NCBI GenBank assembly: GCA_019414055.1 | Contig: DXMV01000007.1 | Coordinates: forward strand, 30,718 to 94,717 | Origin: Collinsella sp. | GTDB lineage: Bacteria; Actinomycetota; Coriobacteriia; Coriobacteriales; Coriobacteriaceae | Direction of reading: 5' to 3' | DNA: 64,000 bases | Shown here: positions 9,156-16,972 of the stretch, piece after piece | Layout of the letters: the number at the start of each line of letters is the position of its first letter | How positions within the stretch are numbered: the first letter of the stretch is position 1 | Program-made: the position numbers and the translations under genes | Notes under the pieces: generated by a model | Told to the model about the DNA's origin: nothing | The model's database searches: none | The model's input: the letters and a program-made list of their open reading frames with translations, nothing else

Positions 9156-10058
9156 ATGATTATTGAGAACCATGCGCTGTGGGGCGAGGAGCCGACCGAG
9201 GATTATCCGGCGACGTTTGCGTATCTGGGTGCCGAGCCACTGCCCGACAAGCCCAATGGCCGCCGCCCCGCGGTGATCATCTGCGGCGGAGGCGGGTTTA
9301 CGCATATCGCTCCGCACGAGCAGGACCCGGTGGCGTTTGCGTTTTTGGACCGCGGCTACCAGGCCTTTGTGCTCAACTATGTGACGAGCGCCACGGGCGA
9401 CGTGAGCTTTCCTCACCCGCAGGCGGACCTCGCCAAGATGGTCGCTACCGTGCGCGCCAACGCCGACGAGTGGCATGTCGATCCCAAGCGCGTGTGCATC
9501 GTGGGTTTTTCGGCGGGCGGCATGATCTGCGCTTCGTTGGCAACGCAGTGGAAGACCGGACCCTTCGCGGGCCTTGCCGGGGCTCGTCCGGAGGATATTC
9601 GTCCCGACGCCGTGGTGCTGGGCTATCCGTTGCTCGACCTTGCCTATGTGCGCGATATGCAGACGCGCGACCCGCGCATCGACCTGCGCGTGCCCAAGAC
9701 GGGTGGCAAGACGGGGCGCGATTTGCTCAACGACTATCTGTCGATGGTGACGGGCGGCGAGGCGACCGATGAGCACCTGACCGACATTTGCCCTACCACG
9801 CATGTTTCGCGCCAGATGCCCCCGACCTTTGTGTGGGGCGTTTCGGACGACAAGACGGCGCCGGTCGCGCAGGTCTACCCGTTTGCGCAGCGCATGGCCG
9901 AGGAGGGCGTTGCATGCGAGATGCACGTCTTTGACCAGGGCGGTCACGGCCTTTCGCTCGGCAACGCCAATACCGCGGTCGACAACGAGGACAAGCAGGT
10001 GGCGGTCCGTCCCTGGATTCGCCTAGCCTTCCGCTTCCTGGAGCGCCACGGGTTTTAG
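9156..10058 (+). CDS. Alpha/beta hydrolase (BD-FAE/acetyl-esterase-like)
   Basis: A 300-residue cytoplasmic hydrolase without a signal peptide. The oxyanion-hole strand (VIICGGGGFTHIAPHEQDP), the nucleophile elbow GFSAGG, a late acid residue in VSDDKTAP and the catalytic histidine in QGGHGLSLG are in the expected order. These features match the carbohydrate/xylan esterase-like hydrolases that deacetylate oligosaccharides. The substrate is not evident. The ATG is 8 bases after GGAGG. The gene is monocistronic and is followed by a perfect hairpin. Confidence 0.87.
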   Translation: MIIENHALWGEEPTEDYPATFAYLGAEPLPDKPNGRRPAVIICGGGGFTHIAPHEQDPVAFAFLDRGYQAFVLNYVTSATGDVSFPHPQADLAKMVATVRANADEWHVDPKRVCIVGFSAGGMICASLATQWKTGPFAGLAGARPEDIRPDAVVLGYPLLDLAYVRDMQTRDPRIDLRVPKTGGKTGRDLLNDYLSMVTGGEATDEHLTDICPTTHVSRQMPPTFVWGVSDDKTAPVAQVYPFAQRMAEEGVACEMHVFDQGGHGLSLGNANTAVDNEDKQVAVRPWIRLAFRFLERHGF

Positions 10059-10085
10059 TTACGGCGTTTTGCCAAACGCCGTAAC
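10058..10085 (+). terminator. Hairpin at the end of the esterase gene
   Basis: A perfect 12-bp stem (GTTACGGCGTTT / AAACGCCGTAAC) with a 4-base loop overlaps the stop codon. It lacks a T-run but is the only terminator candidate for the gene. Confidence 0.5.
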
Positions 10086-10096
10086 CGCATGACGCT

Positions 10097-10201
10097 GCAA
10101 GCCCGCCAGAGCGGCAATCTGCCTTTCAACTTCGGCGGCATGACCAGAAGGTCAATGCCGCCTCGTTTCAAGGCACCTTGCTCGCCCTGGCGGGCTTTCG
10201 C
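10097..10201. repeat. Long imperfect foldback (about 105 nt)
   Basis: Two arms of about 50 nt (10097-10144 and 10149-10201) are complementary with a few bulges around the loop AGAA. Matching landmarks are AAGCCCGCCAG, GCCTTTCAA and CGGCGGCAT on the left against their complements on the right. It lies between the convergent esterase and GntR genes. No protein family is recognised here. It could be a decayed palindromic repeat or a bidirectional terminator. Confidence 0.6.
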
Positions 10202-10330
10202 TGTCTGCGCCAAAACATCGGCGTTGTCTTGGCTGCCAAAAGAATGATCCCTCGGGGACGGGGGAAAATGGATCAGTTTGGGCGGTGCTGGCGTCAAGGT
10301 TTAAGACCGATGTCGTTCCTTGTTGCTTTC

Positions 10331-10981
10331 CTACCAAACGGTGAACTGGGCGTTCTCCGTGTTCCAATGGACATCGCGAACGTAGTCTCGCACGCCCGCT
10401 GCATCTCGCGCTTCGAAGAGCTCAAGAATATGAGCATGCTCGGCATTGGCTATGCCCAGCAGCTTGCACGCTGTCTCCTGATCGACGGTCTCGTAATCGC
10501 GCTTTATAAAGCAGCGCTCGAGTTGCGAAATCATGTCGCGCAGACGGTCGTTGCCGCAGCGGTTGAAGTACGTGAGGTGAAAGTCCCGCTGAATGTCGTC
10601 GTACTTTCGGATAAGACCGCCTTGGATCGCAAGGTCCATGGACCCAACCAAAAACTTCAGCTGCATGATGTCCTCGTCGGTTAGGAGAGGGCAGGCGAGG
10701 TATGCCGCCTGCCCGTCGAGAGGCCCCATAATCTCAAAGACTTCAACGGCGTTTTGCTGATCGAACCCTCGGACGCGGAATCCGCGGCGGGGGAGATTGT
10801 CCAGATAGCCGTCGCTTGCCAGCTGGATGAGCGCCTCGCGAACCGGCGTGCGCGACACGCCCATGGCATCGCAGATCGCCTGCTCGCTCACGCGGTCGCC
10901 GGCCGAAAGCTCGCCGGCGTCTATGCGACTCGAAATATAGTCGTATACATGATCCTTCAAGGGTCTTCGGAGCGTTTCCAT
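10331..10981 (-). CDS. GntR-family transcriptional regulator (FadR/FCD subfamily)
   Basis: A 216-residue repressor-type protein. The winged helix (residues about 8-70, SEQAICDAMGVSRTPVREAL) is the GntR signature. The helical FCD ligand domain follows, with metal/ligand histidines in DFHLTYFN and NAEHAHILELFEA. It is divergently transcribed from the dimethylargininase-like gene across 254 bases that contain a perfect ATTGTATACAAT palindrome. Control of that operon, and of itself, is therefore the likely role. Confidence 0.92.
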   Translation of the reverse strand: METLRRPLKDHVYDYISSRIDAGELSAGDRVSEQAICDAMGVSRTPVREALIQLASDGYLDNLPRRGFRVRGFDQQNAVEVFEIMGPLDGQAAYLACPLLTDEDIMQLKFLVGSMDLAIQGGLIRKYDDIQRDFHLTYFNRCGNDRLRDMISQLERCFIKRDYETVDQETACKLLGIANAEHAHILELFEARDAAGVRDYVRDVHWNTENAQFTVW

Positions 10982-11127
10982 GAGCTTATATTCCTCAACT
11001 GTATATTTTCAAAAATAAATACGTTTCGCCTGAATAGGCTAATTGAATTATAGAACGACCAGTTGAATCGCGCTACCAAACCAGAAGAAGCAATAATACG
11101 CTTACCGAGAAATATCTACCGTTCATG

Positions 11128-11139
11128 ATTGTATACAAT
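11128..11139. promoter_or_regulatory. Candidate GntR operator (perfect palindrome)
   Basis: ATTGTATACAAT is a perfect 12-bp inverted repeat in the intergenic region between the divergent GntR and hydrolase genes. Related TGTATA/TATACA half-sites occur nearby (about 11000 and 11140). FCD-type GntR proteins commonly bind such short TNGTNNNACNA-like palindromes. Confidence 0.6.
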
Positions 11140-11235
11140 ATACAAAGCAGTAAAGACACCCTAAGATAAAGCCATCGGAAGGAAGGCGGGCGCAAGGAAG
11201 TCCGCTCTCTGCTAAGAGGTCCAAGGAGGATCATC

Positions 11236-12012
11236 ATGACCAAGTTCAGCCACGTCATCATCCGTCGTCCCGGCAAGTCCCTGAGCAATGGCATCACGAG
11301 CGCTCCCGAGCTTGGCCAGCCCATCTACGAGCGCGCTATCGAGGAGCACTACGATTACGAGCATGCGCTCGAGCAGTGTGGCGTTGACGTGTCGGTGCTG
11401 CCGGCGCTTGAGCAGTATCCCGACAGCTGCTTTGTCGAGGATCCGGCCGTTATCACTCGCTGCGGCGCCATCATTACCAACCCCGGCGCCGACAGTCGTA
11501 ATGGCGAGAAGGACGAAATCGAGCCGGTCGTCCGTCGCTTCTTTGACGACGAGCATGTCAAGCACATCGTTTCCCCCGGCACGCTCGACGGCGGCGACGT
11601 CATGATGGTCGGCGACCACTTCTACGTCGGTCGCTCTGCTCGCACCAACGAAGAGGGTATCCGCCAGTTCTGCGAGATTCTCGAGGGCTGGGGCCTCGAG
11701 GGCTCCGAGGTGCCTCTGGAGGAGGTCCTGCACCTCAAGACGGGCGTCAACTACATCGAGGACAACAACATGCTCGTCTCCGGTGAGTTCATCGATAAGC
11801 CCGACTTTGCCCAGTACAACAAGATCGTCGTGCCCGAGGACGAGGCTTACGGCGCCAACTGCATCTGGGTCAACGGTACGGTCATCGTTGCCGAGGGCTA
11901 TCCGACCGTGCTCAAGGCCGTGCAGGATCTGGGCTACAAGACGCTCGTTGTCGACACCTCCGAGTATCGCAAGGTCGACGGAGGCCTCTCCTGCCTGTCA
12001 CTGCGCTTCTAA
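11236..12012 (+). CDS. Dimethylarginine dimethylaminohydrolase-like guanidine hydrolase
   Basis: A 258-residue member of the arginine deiminase/DDAH superfamily. It shows SCFVEDPAV (substrate Asp/Glu), LDGGDV, RSARTN, the catalytic histidine in LHLKTGVNYIED and the C-terminal nucleophile in GGLSCLSLRF. DDAH converts N-methylated arginines to citrulline plus a methylamine. Close relatives act on arginine or other guanidines, so the exact substrate is open. The length equals bacterial DDAHs and is far shorter than ArcA. The ATG follows AAGGAGG. It is followed by an ArcD-like antiporter and controlled by a divergent GntR, which makes a small guanidine-use module. Confidence 0.87.
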   Translation: MTKFSHVIIRRPGKSLSNGITSAPELGQPIYERAIEEHYDYEHALEQCGVDVSVLPALEQYPDSCFVEDPAVITRCGAIITNPGADSRNGEKDEIEPVVRRFFDDEHVKHIVSPGTLDGGDVMMVGDHFYVGRSARTNEEGIRQFCEILEGWGLEGSEVPLEEVLHLKTGVNYIEDNNMLVSGEFIDKPDFAQYNKIVVPEDEAYGANCIWVNGTVIVAEGYPTVLKAVQDLGYKTLVVDTSEYRKVDGGLSCLSLRF

Positions 12013-12047
12013 TGCGGCCGCTTTACTAGCTTAATGATCGCTTGACC

Positions 12048-12084
12048 GATGGCCCGGCACCCGATTCGGGACGTCCGGGCCATC
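12048..12084 (+). terminator. Hairpin between hydrolase and antiporter genes
   Basis: The stem GATGGCCCGG / CCGGGCCATC has a 17-base loop and no clear T-run. It may attenuate transcription so that the antiporter is made at a lower level than the enzyme. Confidence 0.5.
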
Positions 12085-12119
12085 TTCATACGGTCGCTTG
12101 ACTGAGGGGGTGCACATAT

Positions 12120-13583
12120 ATGGCCTCTAAAACTTGCAACGACGAGATAATCGACCCCAATGGTCTGGATCTCTTTCGTCTGACCATGATGGTCATCACT
12201 GCGAGCATTTGCGGCGGTATCTTCTCTCTTGCCGGCGATATGGCGGCGGGCGGAGCCAATACCGGCGCGGTTATCGTCTCGTGGGGAATTTGCTTTATTG
12301 GCGTCTTTGCGCTGATGATGGTGTTCAACGGTTTGTCTCAGGCTCGTCCCGACCTGACCGGCGGTATCTATGCATACGCCGCCGCCGGTTTTGGCGATTA
12401 TGTTGGATTCAACTCCGCTTGGGGCTACTGGATCAGCGCATGCCTTTCCAACGTGAGCTTTGCACTTTTGCTGTTTAGCGCGCTTGGCTATTTCTTCCCT
12501 GCATTCGGCACGGGCAACAATCTGCTTTCCATCATCTGTGCCAGCGTGTTTCTGTGGTTCCTTACCGCTCTCGTGCTTCGTGGCGTTAAGGAAGCTGCGG
12601 GCATTAACACGATCGTCACCTTGGCGAAGTTGGTGCCGCTGGGACTCTTTGTGCTGAGCATTGTGCTCCTGGGTAAGTTCGACGTCGATATCTTTATGGA
12701 CAACTTCTGGGGAGAACCGGCTGGCCCCGGCTTTGGCGAGCAGGTTGTCTCGACCATGATTGCCCTTGTCTGGGTCTTCACGGGCATCGAGGGCGCTGTC
12801 GTCATCTCGGGCCGTGCAAAGTATGTGCGCGATGTCGGTCGCTCGACGGCGCTTGGATTTGCAGCCGTGTTCACGCTGTATCTGATCATCTCGATGCTGT
12901 CGCTCGGCATTATGCCGCGTGAGGAAATGGCACAGCTCGCAACGCCCTCCATGGCGGGAATTCTCGAGTGCGCAATCGGTCCGGTAGGAGCTGCCATCGT
13001 AAACCTTGGCGTTATTCTCTCGCTGGTCGGCGCGATGCTGGGCTACGTCATCATTGCATCCGAGACGCCGTTTGAGGCGGCGCGTCAGGGCTCCTTCCCG
13101 CTGGCGTTTGCTAAGACGAACAAGCACGATGCCCCGGTGGTAACGGTTCTCGTGAGCTCCGGCATCACGCAACTCTTCTTGATTGTGTCGTATGTGGCGG
13201 CGAGCACCTACCAGTTCTTCTATAGCTGCGCGGTCAACACGATTCTGGTTCCGTATGTCTGCTCGGCTGCCTATTACATGGTGATCGGCTGGAAGAACGA
13301 GCATCTGGACGGGCCGCACGCGCCGAGTGTCGGCAAAGCACGCTTCTTTGGTACGCTCGGCTTTATCTACACGCTGTTCCTGGTGTGGTCGACGGGCCTC
13401 CAGGGCGTCATGATTACGACGATCCTTTTTGCCCCAGCCATCCCCGTCTATATTCTGGGCGAGCGCGGCCGCGGCAAGCAGGTGCTTCCGCATCTGCACG
13501 ACAAGCTGATCGCAGCAGTGGTCATTGTCGTGGCAGTTATCTCGCTGTATCTGCACTTTGCCGGCATCGCGCCGATCGTCTAA
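12120..13583 (+). CDS. APC-superfamily basic amino acid antiporter (ArcD2-like)
   Basis: A 487-residue membrane protein with about 12-13 hydrophobic segments. It begins with the APC signature in TM1 (MMVITASICGGIFSLAGDM) and has TGGIYAYAAAGFGDYVGF in TM3. It resembles arginine/ornithine or arginine/agmatine exchangers. Beside a guanidine hydrolase it would import (methyl)arginine and export citrulline or a related product, which is an inference from context. The ATG lies about 10 bases after GGGGG. Confidence 0.87.
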   Translation: MASKTCNDEIIDPNGLDLFRLTMMVITASICGGIFSLAGDMAAGGANTGAVIVSWGICFIGVFALMMVFNGLSQARPDLTGGIYAYAAAGFGDYVGFNSAWGYWISACLSNVSFALLLFSALGYFFPAFGTGNNLLSIICASVFLWFLTALVLRGVKEAAGINTIVTLAKLVPLGLFVLSIVLLGKFDVDIFMDNFWGEPAGPGFGEQVVSTMIALVWVFTGIEGAVVISGRAKYVRDVGRSTALGFAAVFTLYLIISMLSLGIMPREEMAQLATPSMAGILECAIGPVGAAIVNLGVILSLVGAMLGYVIIASETPFEAARQGSFPLAFAKTNKHDAPVVTVLVSSGITQLFLIVSYVAASTYQFFYSCAVNTILVPYVCSAAYYMVIGWKNEHLDGPHAPSVGKARFFGTLGFIYTLFLVWSTGLQGVMITTILFAPAIPVYILGERGRGKQVLPHLHDKLIAAVVIVVAVISLYLHFAGIAPIV

Positions 13584-13694
13584 GGCTACGGCGAGCTTCG
13601 TTGCTTGGTAGGCCGGCGGGCATCGCGTATCGATGCTGCTTGGCATTCCATAACTGATGTGGGTCTCTATTACGTGCCTTTGTGAGCGCCCACC

Positions 13695-13734
13695 AAGCCT
13701 GCGCAGGTGACATTTGTTGCCAGCGCAGGCTTTT
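13695..13734 (+). terminator. Terminator of the guanidine-use operon
   Basis: The stem AAGCCTGCGC / GCGCAGGCTT has an 18-base loop and ends in TTTT. It lies 112 bases beyond the antiporter stop. Confidence 0.7.
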
Positions 13735-13736
13735 GC

Positions 13737-13802
13737 AGTTGCGGTGGAATAGTTCCTGTTTTACTGGTTAAAGCTTCAAACAGGAACTATTCCACCGCAA
13801 CT
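13737..13802. repeat. Dispersed palindromic repeat, copy A
   Basis: Perfect 25-bp inverted arms (13737-13761 and 13778-13802) contain GCGGTGGAATAGTTCC, with a 16-base unrelated loop. The same arms recur exactly at 18185-18251 with a different loop. The remaining gap 13803-14045 holds no convincing gene. Confidence 0.9.
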
Positions 13803-14045
13803 TCGTTTTGATTCGCTGGGGGACGGAGGAAGCGACGATCCGGAATCCACCTGCACGGTCGTCGCTCCGCATCCCGTCCGTTGGCGCAAATGGTGTCAAA
13901 AGTAATCTGTCCCCCTTGCACGTTTGCTTCCCTTGCAGCAATCTGTTGATTGAACGTCATTGTGTGCTCGCGGTTTCTGGGCAAGCCGTCTCGCAGCAAA
14001 GTAGACTAGATGGCCATTTCAAAAAGCCTACTCAGAGGAGGAGCT

Positions 14046-14366
14046 ATGCTCGAGGGTACGTATGTGGTTTCGGCCCAGACGCCGGTGGGGAGTAGACGCG
14101 GCGAGGTGACGTTTTCACATGGGGTGAACGGCGCGCTCAGGGCAGTACTAAACGTCAGGGGTCTCAATATCGCTCTCTCGAGTGCCCGTGCCGAGGGCGA
14201 TTTCTTTGAGCTCTCGGGTGCTATCTCCCACGTCTTGATGGGCAAGGCGCCCTTTACATGCACGGGGTCGGTCGAGGGTGATCGACTCACTGCTACCGCG
14301 CGGTCGGGTTCCGTTTCGATCTCGCTGAGCGGTATGCGTAAAGAGCCTTCGGGACGCACCGCATAA
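14046..14366 (+). CDS. Small beta-rich protein of unknown function
   Basis: A 106-residue protein with alternating short beta-like strands (TYVVSAQTPVGSRRGEVTFSH, FFELSGAISHVLMGKAPFTC) and no TM segment or signal. The pattern suggests a small antiparallel barrel, reminiscent of conserved hypothetical proteins beside redox or iron genes in anaerobes. The ATG is preceded by GAGGAGGAG. It lies 121 bases upstream of feoB in the same direction. No function can be assigned. Confidence 0.7.
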   Translation: MLEGTYVVSAQTPVGSRRGEVTFSHGVNGALRAVLNVRGLNIALSSARAEGDFFELSGAISHVLMGKAPFTCTGSVEGDRLTATARSGSVSISLSGMRKEPSGRTA

Positions 14367-14437
14367 AGTTTGCGCAGGTAAACATCGGTATTTGACTTTA
14401 TAAAAAAGTTCAGAGCGCTATCATTTGTCGTTACGAG

Positions 14438-14465
14438 TTGGTTAGCCACGGTAAACGGTTAACCG
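14438..14465. promoter_or_regulatory. Candidate metalloregulator (DtxR/IdeR-type) site
   Basis: TTGGTTAGCC resembles the half-site of the actinobacterial iron box TTAGGTTAGCC. It is followed by the perfect palindrome CGGTTAACCG at 14456-14465. Both lie within 50 bases of the feoB start, where an iron-dependent repressor would be expected. The match is partial. Confidence 0.4.
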
Positions 14466-14487
14466 CGTCTAACGAAAGGATGAGCGC

Positions 14488-16848
14488 GTGAAGCTCGATA
14501 CGCTCGAGATTGGAAAGGACGCCGTTGTCGCATCGGTGACATCCGACGATCAGGCGCTCCGACAGCATATTTTGGACATGGGACTCACACCGGGCACCGA
14601 AGTCACCATGATGAAGTACGCCCCCATGGGCGACCCGCTCGAGATTCGCCTGCGCGGCTACGAGTTGACGCTGCGCAAGGACGATGCCGCTCGCATCGAG
14701 CTCGTGGGTGTTCACGACACCGACGCGGGCCCGCGCGTTAACGCCGCAATCGGCACGACGGAGCACCCGGCGCTCGGCGAGGGAACGTATTCGCCCCGCG
14801 CGGCAAAGACGGCCGTGCCCGAGGGCTCGCCGCTGCATTTTGCCCTCGCCGGCAACCAAAACTGCGGTAAGACCACGCTGTTCAACCAGCTGACGGGCTC
14901 CAACCAACACGTCGGTAACTTTCCCGGCGTGACGGTCGACCGCAAAGACGGAACCATTCGTAATCACCCCGAGGCGAGCGTCACCGATCTGCCCGGCATC
15001 TATTCGCTGTCGCCGTACACAGGCGAGGAGATCGTCAGCCGCCAATTCATCCTCGACGAGCATCCCGATGCCATCATCGACATCATCGACGCCACCAACA
15101 TCGAGCGCAACCTGTATTTGACGCTGCAACTCATGGAGCTCGACCGTCCCATGGTCATTGCGCTCAACATGATGGACGAGGTGACGGCCAACGGCGGCGC
15201 CGTGGACGTCAACCTGCTCGAGAGCCTGTTGGGCGTGCCTGTTGTCCCCATTAGCGCTGCCCGCAACGAGGGCATCGGCGAGTTGGTGGATCATGCCTTG
15301 CACGTGGCGCGGTTCCGCGAGCGCCCCGGTCGCCTGGACTTCTGCGCGCCCGATGGCTCGGACGGTGGTGCACTGCATCGCTGCATCCACGGCATTGCCA
15401 ACCTTATCGAGGACCATGCCGTGACGGCGCACATCCCGGTGCGCTTTGCAGCGACCAAGCTGGTTGAGGGCGATGAGCTGGTGACCGAGGCGCTTCACCT
15501 GGATCGCAACGAGCTTGACGCCATCGAGCACATCATTACCCAGATGGAGGGCGAGGCCGGCACCGACCGCCTGTCCGCGCTGGCCGATATGCGCTTTAGC
15601 TTTATCGGCGACGTGTGTGGGCGTTGCGTCGTCAAGCCGCACGAGAGCCGCGAGCACGTGCGCTCCGTTAAGATCGACCGCATCCTGACGGGTCGCTACA
15701 CGGCCATTCCGGCGTTTCTGGTGATCATGGGCCTCGTCTTTTGGCTGACGTTTGGCGTGATCGGCGCGGCGTTGCAGGGACTCATGGAGGACGGCATCGC
15801 TGCCATCATCGCCTCGGCCGATGCGGGCCTCAAGGCGTTCGGAACCAACGACGTGGTGCGCTCGCTGGCTGTCGACGGCGTGCTTACGGGCGTGGGCAGC
15901 GTGCTGACCTTCCTGCCGATTATCGTCGTGCTCTTCTTGTTCCTCTCCATTCTGGAAGACTCGGGCTACATGGCGCGCGTGGCCTTTGTCATGGATAAGG
16001 TGCTGCGTCGCTTTGGCCTGTCGGGCCGCAGCTTTGTGCCCATGCTCGTCGGTTTTGGCTGCACCGTGCCGGCTATCATGTCGACCCGTACGCTCCCATC
16101 CGAGCACGACCGCAAGATGACGGTCATGCTCACGCCGTTCATGAGCTGCTCGGCCAAGCTGCCGGTTTACGGCTTGCTGTGCGGGGCATTTTTCCCGCAG
16201 GCGACGGTCCCCGCCATGGTCTCGCTCTATCTGATCGGTATCGTGGTCGGCTGCATCGCGGCTTTGGTGCTCAACCGCACGGCATTTAAGGGCGACCCGG
16301 TTCCGTTTATCATGGAGCTTCCCAATTACCGCCTGCCGAGCGTCAAGACGACGGTGATGCTGGCATGGGATAAGGCCAAGGACTTCATCACCAAGGCCTT
16401 TACCATTATCTTTGCCGCTACGGTGGTCATCTGGTTCCTGCAGACGTTCGATATCCGCTTTAACGTGGTCGCCGACCAGTCGCAAAGCCTGCTTGCGGGC
16501 CTCGGCAGCATCATCGCGCCGGTGTTGGCCCCGCTCGGTTTTGGCGACTGGCGCGCCTCGACGGCACTCGTCACGGGACTCATTGCCAAGGAGAGCGTCA
16601 TCTCGACGCTCACGGTGCTTTTGGGCGCAACCTCTCCCGCGGCACTGTCAGCCATGTTTTCGCCGTTTACCGCTTACGTGTTCTTGGTCTTTACGCTGCT
16701 GTACCCGCCGTGCGTGGCGTCCATCGGCGCCGTCAAGAGCGAGCTGGGCGGACGCTACGCCGTTGCCGTGTTCGCGTTTCAGGTGACGGTCGCCTGGATC
16801 GTGGCGTTTGTCGTGCATTCGGCGGGCATATTGCTGGGGCTGGCTTAG
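14488..16848 (+). CDS. feoB: Ferrous iron transporter FeoB with fused N-terminal FeoA domain
   Basis: A 786-residue fusion. Residues about 1-78 are an SH3-like FeoA domain (LRQHILDMGLTPGTEVTMM). The G domain follows from about residue 115 with G1 GNQNCGKTT, G3 DLPG and G4 NMMD. The membrane part has two Gate regions, with SMS-type signals such as GFGCTVPAIMSTRTL and MSCSAKLPVYGLLCGAFF. It imports Fe(II) across the cytoplasmic membrane, powered or gated by nucleotide hydrolysis. The GTG start lies 7 bases after AAAGGA. An ATG 8 bases upstream runs straight into a stop. No separate feoA or feoC is nearby. Confidence 0.95.
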   Translation: MKLDTLEIGKDAVVASVTSDDQALRQHILDMGLTPGTEVTMMKYAPMGDPLEIRLRGYELTLRKDDAARIELVGVHDTDAGPRVNAAIGTTEHPALGEGTYSPRAAKTAVPEGSPLHFALAGNQNCGKTTLFNQLTGSNQHVGNFPGVTVDRKDGTIRNHPEASVTDLPGIYSLSPYTGEEIVSRQFILDEHPDAIIDIIDATNIERNLYLTLQLMELDRPMVIALNMMDEVTANGGAVDVNLLESLLGVPVVPISAARNEGIGELVDHALHVARFRERPGRLDFCAPDGSDGGALHRCIHGIANLIEDHAVTAHIPVRFAATKLVEGDELVTEALHLDRNELDAIEHIITQMEGEAGTDRLSALADMRFSFIGDVCGRCVVKPHESREHVRSVKIDRILTGRYTAIPAFLVIMGLVFWLTFGVIGAALQGLMEDGIAAIIASADAGLKAFGTNDVVRSLAVDGVLTGVGSVLTFLPIIVVLFLFLSILEDSGYMARVAFVMDKVLRRFGLSGRSFVPMLVGFGCTVPAIMSTRTLPSEHDRKMTVMLTPFMSCSAKLPVYGLLCGAFFPQATVPAMVSLYLIGIVVGCIAALVLNRTAFKGDPVPFIMELPNYRLPSVKTTVMLAWDKAKDFITKAFTIIFAATVVIWFLQTFDIRFNVVADQSQSLLAGLGSIIAPVLAPLGFGDWRASTALVTGLIAKESVISTLTVLLGATSPAALSAMFSPFTAYVFLVFTLLYPPCVASIGAVKSELGGRYAVAVFAFQVTVAWIVAFVVHSAGILLGLA

Positions 16849-16889
16849 TTATTTATTGACGGCGCAACCTCTGTGTATTGAGTTGATCG

Positions 16890-16924
16890 CGGCCCTGCAT
16901 CTGTTGCTGACGGATGCGGGGCCG
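16890..16924 (+). terminator. Terminator-like hairpin after feoB
   Basis: The stem CGGCCC-N-GCATC / GATGC-N-GGGCCG has an 11-base loop. It partly overlaps the promoter of the next gene. Confidence 0.6.
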
Positions 16925-16936
16925 TTGCTATATAAT
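16907..16936 (+). promoter_or_regulatory. Promoter of the MFS gene
   Basis: A consensus TATAAT (16931-16936) is preceded, at 18 bases, by CTGACG as a -35. It lies about 37 bases upstream of the start codon. Confidence 0.6.
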
Positions 16937-16972
16937 CGCCCATCGCTCAAGACAATCGGAGAGGGTTCCTAC

